In this document: positions 18,911-27,241 of the stretch, one piece after another
Layout of the letters: every line of letters begins with the position of its first letter
How positions within the stretch are numbered: the stretch's first letter is position 1
From: Janthinobacterium lividum
GTDB lineage: Bacteria > Pseudomonadota > Gammaproteobacteria > Burkholderiales > Burkholderiaceae_D
Direction of reading: 5' to 3'
Assembly (NCBI RefSeq): GCF_023509035.1
Contig: NZ_CP075583.1
Span: 5,890,001-5,954,000, forward strand
Length of the DNA: 64,000 nucleotides
Made by a program: the position numbers and the translations under genes
The notes under the pieces: generated by a model
Told to the model about the DNA's origin: nothing
Databases searched by the model: none
Seen by the model: only the letters and a program-made list of their open reading frames with translations

Positions 18911-19951
18911 GCGGCCACTCCCGCAGGCAGCGGCGCGCGCGCATCGAGCAGATCCGCGTCCCGCAGCGCCAGCCACAGGGCTTCGGGCACGGGCGTGGCG
19001 AACCAGTCCAGGTTTTGGCGCAGCTGCGCCAGGTCCTGGCCGCCCGGGATGCAGGAAGCGACGGCCGGATGGGCAAGCGGAAACTGCAGTGCCGCCGCCT
19101 GCAGCGGCACGCCAAAGTCACGGCAGACGGCGTCCAGACGCGCCACGCGCTTGAGTATCGCGGCCGGCGCATCGGCGTAATTGAATTTGCCATTGCCGGC
19201 CAGCACGCCCGAGTTGAAAGGGCCGCCGATCACGATGGCGTTGCCGCGTTCCACGCACAGGTCCAGCAGCGGCGACAGCGAGGCCTGCTCCAGCAAGGTA
19301 TAGCGGCCGGCCAGCAAGGTGCAATCGAGGTCGAATTCCGCCATCGCCCGCAGCACGGCGTCGCATTCGTTGACGCCCAGGCCCACAGCTTTCACCTGGC
19401 CGCTGGCGCTGCAGCTGGTCCAGCGCGCGAAAGCCGCCACCGGCCGTCAGCTGGCGCCAGTATTGCTGATCGTGTTCGCCATGCGTGACCTTGCCGATAT
19501 CGTGCACGAACAGAATGTCGATGCGCTCCAGCCCCAGTCGCTGCAGGCTGTCTTCGTGCGAACGCAGCACGCCGTCATACGTGTAGTCGTAACGGGGGCG
19601 GAACGGCAGCGGCGCGGCAAAGCCGTCGTCGCCGGGGCGCACGGAGGCGTCGGGCCGCATCAGCCGTCCCACCTTGGTGCTGATCACAAATTCACTGCGG
19701 GGCCGCTCGCGCAGCGCCGCGCCCAGCCGGTGTTCGGACTGGGTATAGCCATAGAACGGCGCCGTGTCGAAGAAGCGCACGCCGGCATCCCAGGCGCCAT
19801 CGAGCGTGGCGCGCGCCTGCGCGTCGCTGACCGGCTGGTACAGGCCGCCCAGCGGCGCGCAGCCCATGCCGATGCAAGGCAGCGAGAGGCCGCCGCGCGG
19901 CAAGGTACGGCGTCGCGTGGTATCCATGACATCCATCGCGGCGCCCCTCAT
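18907..19951 (-). pseudogene. Aldo/keto reductase, likely L-fucose/L-galactose 1-dehydrogenase, frameshifted
   Basis: The N-terminal frame (start 19951, overlapping the UxaA stop; alternative ATG 19936) shows the AKR hallmarks: FFDTAPFYGYTQSE with catalytic Asp and Tyr, ISTKVG with Lys, and FVHDIG with His. After GGFRALDQL the frame is lost. The C-terminal half (KAVGLGVNE, LLAGRYTLLEQ, NSGVLAGNGKFNY) continues in another frame to 18907. One added base near 19404-19409 (CGCGCC for CGCC) restores an intact protein of about 345 residues of the D-threo-aldose/L-fucose dehydrogenase type. No other damage is visible, so an assembly error is more likely than decay. Predicted reaction: aldose to 1,5-lactone with NAD(P)+. 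Confidence 0.82.
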
Positions 19952-21171
19952 GCTGCGCGCAGCGGGAAGCAGCCTGGCCCCACCGCGTCGAATTGTTTAT
20001 AGGTCAGCACGAATTCCTGGTGGCCCAGGTCTTCCGAGCGGCTCAGTTCTCCATTCGCCACGTTCAGCACGGCGGCGACAATCTCCGCGCCCACTTCTTC
20101 CAGCGTGGCTTCGCCCGTGAGGATTTTGCCGGCGTTGATATCCATGTCGTCGGCCAGGCGCTCGAAGGTTTGCGGATTGGCGCACACCTTGATGACGGGC
20201 GAGATTGCCGAGCCCACCACGGAACCGCGGCCCGTGGTAAACAAGGTAATGTGGGCGCCGCAGGAAATGAGTTCGACGATTTCCGCGTTGTCCGACACGT
20301 TCGGAAAACCGAAGCGCGGCTCGCCGTCCGGCACCACGTCGAGCAGGTACAGGCCGCCGCCGGCCGGCTGGTCGCCCGGTTTCAAAATCCCGACGATGGG
20401 CGAGGAACCGCTCTTGGCGTAGGCGCCCAGCGATTTTTCTTCCTGCGTGGTCAGGCCGCCATCGGCGTTCCCCGGCGAGAAACTGCCATGGCCCATGATG
20501 GTGTAGTAGCGGGCCGCCTTGGCCACGGTGTCGACGATGGCATTGCCCAGCTCTGGGCTGACGGCGCGCCGCTGCATGTGGTATTCGCAGCCCACCAGTT
20601 CGCCCGTCTCTTCGAAGATGCAGGGGCTGCCGGCCGCGATCAGGGTGTCAAACGCTACGCCGACGGCCGGGTTGGCGCTGATGCCGCTGGTACTGTCGGA
20701 ACCGCCGCAGATGGTGGCGACGACCAGTTCATCGATCCCCATCGGCACGCGCTCCTGCTGCGCCAGGTGTTCCAACGCCCAGCCTATCCATTCCGTGCCG
20801 CTGCGCACGCTGGGACGCGTGCCGCTGTTTTCCTGGATGGTGATCGTGTGGACGGGGCGGTCGCTGTCGGCCACGGCGCTGGAGAGGCCATATTTGTTGA
20901 ATCCTTCGCAGCCCAGCGACACCAGCAGCACGGCGCCCACGTTCGGGTGCGTCAGCAAGCGGCGCATCACCTGGTCCGCGTATTCGTTCGGGAAGCAGCC
21001 CGTAAAGCCGATCAGGTGCACGGGCTGGCCGGGAAAGGCGTTGACCATCAGGCGCGCCACGTGGTGCGCGCATTCGACCATATAGGCCACCACCACGATA
21101 TTGCGGATGCCCTTGCGGCCATCGGCGCGCAGGTAGCCCGACAGGGCCGGTGTCGTTACGGGAGCGTTCAT
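19948..21171 (-). CDS. UxaA-family dehydratase, large (catalytic) subunit
   Basis: This 407-aa protein corresponds to the C-terminal domain of altronate/galactarate dehydratases. It shows GRKGIRNIVVVAYMVECAHH, the Cys-containing VHLIGFTGCFPNEYADQ, ICGGSDSTSGISANPAVG and FTTGRGSVVGSAISPVIKV. The SAF-domain subunit is encoded immediately upstream with a 4-nt overlap, so the enzyme is naturally split. In this operon it may dehydrate D-altronate (made by the tagaturonate reductase-like gene product) and/or L-fuconate, for which no enolase-superfamily dehydratase is present. Confidence 0.87.
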   Translation of the reverse strand: MNAPVTTPALSGYLRADGRKGIRNIVVVAYMVECAHHVARLMVNAFPGQPVHLIGFTGCFPNEYADQVMRRLLTHPNVGAVLLVSLGCEGFNKYGLSSAVADSDRPVHTITIQENSGTRPSVRSGTEWIGWALEHLAQQERVPMGIDELVVATICGGSDSTSGISANPAVGVAFDTLIAAGSPCIFEETGELVGCEYHMQRRAVSPELGNAIVDTVAKAARYYTIMGHGSFSPGNADGGLTTQEEKSLGAYAKSGSSPIVGILKPGDQPAGGGLYLLDVVPDGEPRFGFPNVSDNAEIVELISCGAHITLFTTGRGSVVGSAISPVIKVCANPQTFERLADDMDINAGKILTGEATLEEVGAEIVAAVLNVANGELSRSEDLGHQEFVLTYKQFDAVGPGCFPLRAA

Positions 21172-21503
21172 GCTTGGTCGTCCTTGTCCAGGAAATGGTG
21201 GCCGTCCTGGCCCAGGGTAAACGTGGGGATGTAATCGCTTGCCAGGTTGTGCGTGTGGATATGCTCGCCGATGGTGACGGGAGCCGTGATGCTGCCGATC
21301 AGGGCGCCATAGCGCAGCACCTTGTCGCCCACGGCCAGCGCGCGGCGCGCCACCTTGTGGCCGATCAGGATATTTTGCGCCAGGGTGACGGGCTGGCCAT
21401 CGATGGCCACGATGTCGCCGCTGGCCAGGGCTGTCCTGGCGATCAGGCAGTTATCCTCGGGCGACATCAGCAGCAGGCTGGCAGGCTGGGAAGCGAGGCT
21501 CAT
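21168..21503 (-). CDS. UxaA-family dehydratase, small SAF-domain subunit
   Basis: This 111-aa protein matches the N-terminal SAF domain of altronate dehydratase: DNCLIARTALASGD, ILIGHKVARRALAVGDKV, YGALIGSITAPVTIGEHIHTHNL. In single-chain UxaA this domain precedes the catalytic part. Here the two are separate genes sharing ATGA. The HIHTHN motif is the conserved end of the domain. Confidence 0.87.
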   Translation of the reverse strand: MSLASQPASLLLMSPEDNCLIARTALASGDIVAIDGQPVTLAQNILIGHKVARRALAVGDKVLRYGALIGSITAPVTIGEHIHTHNLASDYIPTFTLGQDGHHFLDKDDQA

Positions 21504-21528
21504 GGCGCACCCTCCCCGGCCAGGACGG

Positions 21529-22446
21529 CTAGACGCCTGGCTGGCTCAGTTTTTCGCGGGTGCCGATCGAGGACAGCATGGTGCGGCGCGAGGAATCGAG
21601 GTGCGAGCGCATGCCCTCGAGCGCCTTCGGTATGTCGTGCTCCGCCAGCGCGTGCAGGATGGCCAGGTGCTCCTGCACCGCATACTGGTTGCGGCCCTTT
21701 TCCTCGCCCTTGTCCCACTGGTAGTGATAGTGGAAGACAAACGAGACGATATCGTAGAAGCCCTGCGCGAAGCGGTTGTTCAAGAGGCCAATCAGGAAAG
21801 TGTGGAACTCGCGGTCCAGCGCCGGAAAGGCGTTGTGGCGCGTGTCTATCCTGGCCGCCAGCTTCTCGTGCTGCTTGATCAGCCGCGCCAGTTCCGCATA
21901 CGCGGGATCGCCGTGCGGCAGGTGCGCAAACTGCTCCACAGCCGCCATCTCGAACATGCGCCGCATGTCCGCCAGTTCGGTGGCGAACGAGCGGTCGAAC
22001 GCGCACAGGCGCCAGCCGCCGCGCGGTTTCTTTTCGATCAGGCCGAAGCGCGAAAAGCCGATCAGGAATTCGCGCACGCTGACGGTACTGGCACCCGCCT
22101 CGCGCGCCAGCTCCGCTTCCGAGAATTCCGCGCCGGGCGGCATGTCGCGCTGGTACACGCGCTCTATCAGCACTTGCTGGATGCGCTCGGCCCCCGACTG
22201 CAATTCGGAGATATCGAAGTAGTCGCCCGGTATGGGCTTCCTCAGCAAGCGCCGGTCCGCCGGGCTGCCGATCAGCCGCCGCGTCGACAGGTAGGCGATC
22301 GCGCTGCGGATCGCCGTGCGGCTGCCCTGGCAGATGGTGGTCAGGAACTGCTCCGTCGGCAGCATCTCGCCCACTGCGACATTCTCGGCGAGAAATTGCA
22401 ACAGCAGATTGGTGCTGCGCTTGAAGACGGTGGCGGGTTTGGACAT
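21529..22446 (-). CDS. GntR/FCD transcriptional regulator with two N-terminal winged helices
   Basis: At 305 aa it is longer than a typical FCD regulator (about 230). The second winged-helix (about 80-140; MPPGAEFSEAELAREAGAS, IEKKPRGGWRL) is the usual GntR domain and is followed by an all-helical FCD ligand domain (ALDREFHTFLIGLLNN, QEHLAILHALAEHD). Before it lies a second GntR-like HTH (about 10-60; AVGEMLPTEQFLT). The gene lies inside the sugar operon and most likely represses it until a pathway intermediate binds. Confidence 0.83.
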   Translation of the reverse strand: MSKPATVFKRSTNLLLQFLAENVAVGEMLPTEQFLTTICQGSRTAIRSAIAYLSTRRLIGSPADRRLLRKPIPGDYFDISELQSGAERIQQVLIERVYQRDMPPGAEFSEAELAREAGASTVSVREFLIGFSRFGLIEKKPRGGWRLCAFDRSFATELADMRRMFEMAAVEQFAHLPHGDPAYAELARLIKQHEKLAARIDTRHNAFPALDREFHTFLIGLLNNRFAQGFYDIVSFVFHYHYQWDKGEEKGRNQYAVQEHLAILHALAEHDIPKALEGMRSHLDSSRRTMLSSIGTREKLSQPGV

Positions 22447-22560
22447 GGATGAATGAACGCGCTATGCCAGCGAAAGGGAAAGTGGATGAGTGGGCCATTT
22501 TAGTCGATATCGGATTGGATCGGCATGCCGAAAAAGAAACAACTGTGGTGAGCGGGGCGT

Positions 22561-23697
22561 TCACGGCTGCGCTCCCGACGCCAGCATGGCGCGCAGGCGC
22601 GGCTGCGCCAGGGCGGTACAGAGCTGCTGCGCCAGCGCCGCCACGGGCGCCATGCGACGCTCGATTTTGCCGGCGTGGTGCTGGGCGATGTCGGCCAGGC
22701 GGTGCGCGAGGAAGGGATTGCCGAAGCGTTCCCGAACCTGCGCCACATACGCCAGCGCGGCGTCACCGTGCGGCGCCCCCATGGCGGCAAACACGGGCAG
22801 CACTTCCTCATGCCACACGGCTTCCAGCGCGGCGCGCATGGCGCCATCGTCCATCGCCTCGCGCACCGTCATGCCGGCCGGGCTGCCGCGTTCCATCCAC
22901 AGCTGCGCCAGATAGGTGTGGCCCAGGTTGAGCAAAAACAGCTTGCGCTGTTCATACTCGCGCAGACTGCCCGTCACCACCAGTTGCGGGTGGCTGCACG
23001 GCAGCAGCATGCCCTCCTGCGCCTCGATGGCCCACAGCGCATAGGGCTCGGCCACCGCACCTATCGGTTCGATCGGTTCGGAAACGATGCGGTCGACCAG
23101 GGAATTGATCCACAGGCAGCCCGTTTCCAGATAGGCGATGGCATCGAGCGAGAGCTGCCATTGCCGCGCCAAGGTCACGATCACCTGGCGCAGCACCTTG
23201 CCGTTATCGGCCACCAGTTCGCACGGAAAAATCGAGATGGGCGCGGCGCCGGCCAGGAAGCGACCGTGCAGCAGCACCAGCAGCTTGGCGGGAAAGCTGG
23301 CGGGAACGGCCGCGCCATCGAGCATGCCGGCGTGGTCGGCGTCATCCAGCTGGTAGCCCGTGTCGCCCGTATTCGAGACGATCACGCGCGCGGCCACGGC
23401 CGCATCGCGCACCTGCCGCCAGTCGCTGGCGGCTTGCCACGCCTGCGTGACGGCGTGGACGCGGCGCTCTTCATCGACTTGCGCGCCGTCCTGCCAGCCG
23501 CGGATGCGCACGGGATAACCGCCGCCGCGGCGAAACGCCGCCACGCGCGCCGCGCCCTGCGCGCTGTGCGTGGTTTGCACGATGGTGATATGGCCCAGCG
23601 CCTGGCCTGCCTTGGCCGCTTCGCTGACGAACAGGTCGGCATGCGCCTGCAGGAAGCGGCTGGTGCCAAATTGAAGTATGGGGTTGGAATGCGTCAT
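22561..23697 (-). CDS. Mannitol dehydrogenase-family oxidoreductase; likely tagaturonate reductase (UxaB-like)
   Basis: This 378-aa protein has the polyol-specific long-chain dehydrogenase architecture: N-terminal ILQFGTSRFLQAHADLF with the Rossmann start, VSNTGDTGY, then the catalytic region FPCELVADNGKVLRQ and LWINSLVDRIVSEP, and LLNLGHTYLAQLW near the C-terminus. The Phe-Gly-Thr-Ser-Arg-Phe start is characteristic of tagaturonate/fructuronate reductases. It would turn D-tagaturonate into D-altronate, the substrate of UxaA. It starts 1 nt after the stop of the upstream dehydrogenase. Confidence 0.82.
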   Translation of the reverse strand: MTHSNPILQFGTSRFLQAHADLFVSEAAKAGQALGHITIVQTTHSAQGAARVAAFRRGGGYPVRIRGWQDGAQVDEERRVHAVTQAWQAASDWRQVRDAAVAARVIVSNTGDTGYQLDDADHAGMLDGAAVPASFPAKLLVLLHGRFLAGAAPISIFPCELVADNGKVLRQVIVTLARQWQLSLDAIAYLETGCLWINSLVDRIVSEPIEPIGAVAEPYALWAIEAQEGMLLPCSHPQLVVTGSLREYEQRKLFLLNLGHTYLAQLWMERGSPAGMTVREAMDDGAMRAALEAVWHEEVLPVFAAMGAPHGDAALAYVAQVRERFGNPFLAHRLADIAQHHAGKIERRMAPVAALAQQLCTALAQPRLRAMLASGAQP

Positions 23698-23698
23698 C

Positions 23699-24712
23699 TC
23701 AGACCTCGACGATGGCCTTGATGACGCCCGCCTCGGGCTGCATCCAGTGATCGAGCACGCCGGTAAATTCGTCGAGCGTGGTGCGGTGGGTATTGAGCAG
23801 CGCGGTCGGCACCAATCCCGCCTTCATGGCCGCCACCACTTCCTCGAAATCGTCGACGGTGGCATTGCGGCTGCCCAGCAAGGTCGTTTCGCGCTTGTGG
23901 AACTCAGGGTCGGAAAAGGACAGGCGGTCGCGCACGATGGACACCAGCACATAGGATCCGCCGTGGGCGACGAAATCCAGGCCCCGCTCCATGGCGGCGA
24001 TATTGCCGGTGGCGTCAAACACCACGTCGAAAAATTCGCCGCCGGTGGCCTCCGACAACTGCTCCTTGTCGCCCTCACCCAGCGCCACCGTGCGGGCGAT
24101 GCCCAGCGCCTCGCGGCAGAACTGCAGGCGGTCGGCGCGGCCATCGAGCACCGTCACGTCGGCGCCTTTCAACGATGCGAACAGCATCACGGCCATGCCG
24201 ATCGGACCGGCGCCCACCACCAGCACGCGCTTGGCCGCATCGACGGCGCCGCGCTTGACGGCATGCGCGCCGATGGCGAGAAATTCGATCATGGCCGCGT
24301 CGTCGAGCGAGATGCCTTCCGTCTTGAAGACAAAGCGCTCGGGCAGCGCCAGGTATTCGGTCATGCCGCCGTCGCGGTGCACGCCCAGCACTTCGATGCG
24401 GGTGCAGCAGTTGGTCTTGCCCTGGCGGCAGGCCACGCAGCTGCCGCACGACAGGTAGGGCATCACATAGACCTGGTCGCCCACTGCCAGGCGCGAGCCG
24501 GCTGGCGCGCTGTCGATATGGCCGGACAATTCATGGCCCATCACGCGCGGGTAGCTGAGGAAAGGCTGGGTGCCGCGGAAGATATGCATGTCGGTGCCGC
24601 AGATGCCGACGCGGCGTATGCGCAGCAGCACTTCGCCTTCGCCGGGCACAGGCACGGGGCGCTGCTCCATGCGCAAACTGCCGGGCGTATCGCAAACGAT
24701 ACTTTTCATCAT
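23699..24712 (-). CDS. Zinc-dependent alcohol dehydrogenase; likely L-galactonate 5-dehydrogenase (LgoD-like)
   Basis: A 337-aa medium-chain dehydrogenase and the first gene of the operon. Catalytic zinc ligands are in GICGTDMHIF and GHELSGH. The structural zinc is in CGSCVACRQGKTNCC, and the Rossmann motif is VVGAGPIGMAVM. Next to a tagaturonate reductase-like gene and UxaA it best fits the enzyme that oxidises L-galactonate to D-tagaturonate. L-idonate or another hexonate dehydrogenase remains possible. Confidence 0.82.
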   Translation of the reverse strand: MMKSIVCDTPGSLRMEQRPVPVPGEGEVLLRIRRVGICGTDMHIFRGTQPFLSYPRVMGHELSGHIDSAPAGSRLAVGDQVYVMPYLSCGSCVACRQGKTNCCTRIEVLGVHRDGGMTEYLALPERFVFKTEGISLDDAAMIEFLAIGAHAVKRGAVDAAKRVLVVGAGPIGMAVMLFASLKGADVTVLDGRADRLQFCREALGIARTVALGEGDKEQLSEATGGEFFDVVFDATGNIAAMERGLDFVAHGGSYVLVSIVRDRLSFSDPEFHKRETTLLGSRNATVDDFEEVVAAMKAGLVPTALLNTHRTTLDEFTGVLDHWMQPEAGVIKAIVEV

Positions 24713-25048
24713 GGTCGTCTCTCTCGCCGACCGGGTCTTTCCGGCGGCATATTATATTTAACGTACAAACCAACTGCGAAAAAAATCCGTCTGCGCGGAT
24801 TGTCTTTCCAGCCCTGCCGAGGGCGCATCTTGCTGCGCTGCACAACGATTATTCCATCATGCCACCTGGCCCGAACCTCCTTGTTTTACCAAAGCCGTTA
24901 TTCGGTTTTATAAATATACCGTACAAAAAAATGAAGGTCAACGGATTCTTTTGCCGGTTTTTTTGAGTCTTCTGCTACATTTCTGCTTGACCCTGACGTA
25001 AGGTCAGGCGCCATCGTGGTGGCACGCACTGAAGACAAGGAGAAGACG
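24713..25048. promoter_or_regulatory. Divergent promoter region of the sugar operon and merR gene
   Basis: This 336-nt non-coding interval separates the sugar operon (leftward) from the MerR gene (rightward). It is AT-richer than its surroundings. It contains the octamer CGTACAAA twice in the same orientation, at 24762-24769 and 24920-24927, each next to an AT-rich flank (ATATTTAA and AAATATAC). These could be operator half-sites for the GntR/FCD regulator. I see no small ORF worth calling. Confidence 0.45.
24992..25008. promoter_or_regulatory. Inverted repeat CCTGAC-N5-GTCAGG, candidate MerR operator
   Basis: A perfect 6-bp inverted repeat with a 5-nt spacer overlaps a TTGACC -35-like hexamer (24988-24993), 40 nt before the merR start. 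MerR regulators typically bind such a dyad in an over-long promoter spacer. It lies in the right place for autoregulation. Confidence 0.6.
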
Positions 25049-26080
25049 ATGTTGTTGAAAATCGGTGAACTGGCCAGGCTCACGGGCCTGACTATCCGCA
25101 CCCTGCACCACTACGACAGCATCGGCCTGCTCTCGCCTTCGGCGCGCACGCAAGCTGGCTACCGCCTGTACCAGCACGGCGACATGGACCGGCTGCACCG
25201 GATCATGGCGCTGCGCAAGTTCGGGCTGTCGCTGGCCGATATCGCCAACGCACTCGCCGGCCCGGATCTTCCTTTGCATTCCATCGTGGCGCAGCAGATC
25301 GCCATGCTGGAGCGCCAGATCGCGCAAGCTTCCACCTTGCGTGTACGCCTGTGCAGCTTGCAGGCGCAACTGGCGCAGGGGAAGGCTCCGGAACTGGCCG
25401 AGTGGTTCACCACAATGGAGTTGATGACCATGTACGACAAATACTTTACCCCCGAAGAACTGCAACAAATGCCAATGCTGTCCGATGCGGCCGTGGAACA
25501 GGAATGGAAGGAACTGGTAGCGAGAGTGCGCGCCGCCAAGGATGCGGGCGCCGGCCCCGGCGATGACAAGGCGCAGGCGCTGGCCACGGAATGGATGGTC
25601 AAGCTGGTGCGCGACACAGGCGCCCACCCGGGCCTGTTCGCGCGCCTGAACAACATGCACGCGCAGGAGACGGCCCTGCAGGACACGACCAGCATCGATG
25701 CGGACTTGATGCAGTTCATCATCGCCGCCTTCAATACCTCGCGCATCGCGCTGTATCGACCTTTCCTCAACGAACAGGAATATGCGCACCTGGCCGCCAA
25801 TTACGGCAAGCGTTCGGGCGAGTGGCCGGCCCTGATCGCCGCCGTGCGCGCCGCCATCGATGCACGCACGCCGCCCACGGATCCGGCCGTGCTGCAACTG
25901 GCGCGGCAGTGGCTGGAACTGTTCCGCGCGTATGCGGGCACGGATCCGGCCACGCAGCTGAAATTCCGCCAGGCGCACCAGCAGGAACCGCGTTTGATGG
26001 AAGGCAGCTTTGTCGACGCCGCCATGCTGCAATACCTGGGCGCGGCGATGGCCGTGGTGGCGCAGGAAAAGCAAGCATAA
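25049..26080 (+). CDS. MerR-family regulator with TipAS antibiotic-recognition domain
   Basis: ATG 25049 is preceded by AAGGAG. The 343-aa product starts with a MerR DNA-binding domain (KIGELARLTGLTIRTLHHYD, GYRLY) and a coiled coil. The TipAS-type domain follows (YDKYFTPEEL near 125-135, then W-K-E-L-V segments) and appears duplicated or extended, since TipAL is about 250 aa. Family members activate efflux or resistance genes on binding hydrophobic drugs. No obvious target is adjacent, so autoregulation through the dyad at 24992-25008 is the clearest link. Confidence 0.85.
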   Translation: MLLKIGELARLTGLTIRTLHHYDSIGLLSPSARTQAGYRLYQHGDMDRLHRIMALRKFGLSLADIANALAGPDLPLHSIVAQQIAMLERQIAQASTLRVRLCSLQAQLAQGKAPELAEWFTTMELMTMYDKYFTPEELQQMPMLSDAAVEQEWKELVARVRAAKDAGAGPGDDKAQALATEWMVKLVRDTGAHPGLFARLNNMHAQETALQDTTSIDADLMQFIIAAFNTSRIALYRPFLNEQEYAHLAANYGKRSGEWPALIAAVRAAIDARTPPTDPAVLQLARQWLELFRAYAGTDPATQLKFRQAHQQEPRLMEGSFVDAAMLQYLGAAMAVVAQEKQA

Positions 26081-26149
26081 AAGTTGACGTGCGGCACATC
26101 CAGGCGGTGGCCATGTAGAATCGGCCATCGCCAATTACCGGAAAACCCG

Positions 26150-27241
26150 ATGCGCCGCTTCTTGTTTGTCTGTCTGACCCTGCCCACCCTGAATCCGGCC
26201 CTGGCGGCCGATGCGCCCGTGCAAGGGGTGTGGCAGGGCACCCTGGGCAAGGCCAATATCGTGGCCTGCTTCAACCAGCCCAGCCCCACGCAAGGGGCTG
26301 ACCGCAGCGGCAATTACTACTACACGCGTTACAAAACGCCCATCATGCTGGCCAAGCCCAACGGTAAAGTGCTGTGGCAGGAACTCGACGCCAAGGGCGA
26401 CACGACAGGCACGTGGTCATTGCATGCGCCGCAGGGCGACAAGCTAAGTGACAAGCTCATCGGCAGCTGGACGGAGCCGAAAAGCGGCAAGACCCTGCCC
26501 TTGGCCTTGAGCCTGCTGGAAGCAGCGGGCGACCGCGACCATCCATCCTGTGCCAGCGACGCCTACAACCTGGCGCTGGAGGTGTTTCCTAGCACTAAGG
26601 TGAGTAAGCCCATCGCCTTCGAAGGCAAGCAATACCGCAACCTGCAAGTCGGCGACACCATCACGGTGGAATTGATCGCGCCCGGCGACGGCGTGGCAAA
26701 AATCAATGCGCAAATGCGCGCCGTGCTGGCCAAGAACAAAAAGGACCTGGCCGACTTTTATGCCACGCGCCGCGAATACCTGGGCCGCAACGGTTTCACG
26801 ACGGAAGACGAAGTGTATGCGGAGCCCACCTACTGGTCGCCGCGCTGGGTGACGGTCAAGTTTTACCGCTGGGCGGCCGGCTATGGCGCCAATGGCATCT
26901 CCATCAAGTTCCGCACCTGGGACGTGAAAACGGGCCAGGAAACGGACGTGTGGAACTGGTTTGGCGCCAGCGCCAGCGATGGCGACGACAAGGCCGAATT
27001 GCCGGACCGCCTGCGGCAAGCCCTGTTCAAGGACGTCAAGATCGACGCCGAGTGCAAGGGCACGGATTACGACGGCCGTGGCCGCTTCCACCTGTCATTG
27101 AAACCCGAAGGCGTGTCCTTCTGGGAAGATTCCAACGGCAGCGGCTGCGAAAACGACTTCCTGCTGCCCTACAGCAAGGTCGGCCCCTTCCTCACCGTAA
27201 AGGGCCGCGCCGCGCTCAGCGATTTGTTGCCGAAGAACTAG
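26150..27241 (+). CDS. Secreted hypothetical protein (363 aa)
   Basis: ATG 26150 gives a clean signal peptide (MRRFLFVCLTLPTLNPALAA). The first half contains a small beta domain (VQGVWQGTLGKANIVACF, GTWSLHAPQ). The second half resembles RsiV/DUF3298-type extracytoplasmic domains only loosely. It is rich in aromatic and charged residues and has cysteines in ACF, SCAS, ECKG and GCEND that could pair in the periplasm. I recognise no function. Its end overlaps the convergent dadA-like gene by 26 nt. Confidence 0.7.
   Translation: MRRFLFVCLTLPTLNPALAADAPVQGVWQGTLGKANIVACFNQPSPTQGADRSGNYYYTRYKTPIMLAKPNGKVLWQELDAKGDTTGTWSLHAPQGDKLSDKLIGSWTEPKSGKTLPLALSLLEAAGDRDHPSCASDAYNLALEVFPSTKVSKPIAFEGKQYRNLQVGDTITVELIAPGDGVAKINAQMRAVLAKNKKDLADFYATRREYLGRNGFTTEDEVYAEPTYWSPRWVTVKFYRWAAGYGANGISIKFRTWDVKTGQETDVWNWFGASASDGDDKAELPDRLRQALFKDVKIDAECKGTDYDGRGRFHLSLKPEGVSFWEDSNGSGCENDFLLPYSKVGPFLTVKGRAALSDLLPKN

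Noticed and set aside
21500..22564. 354-codon minus-strand frame overlapping the GntR gene
   Set aside because: Another frame of the same strand; Arg/Gly-rich translation, whereas the 305-aa frame carries the winged helices and FCD domain.
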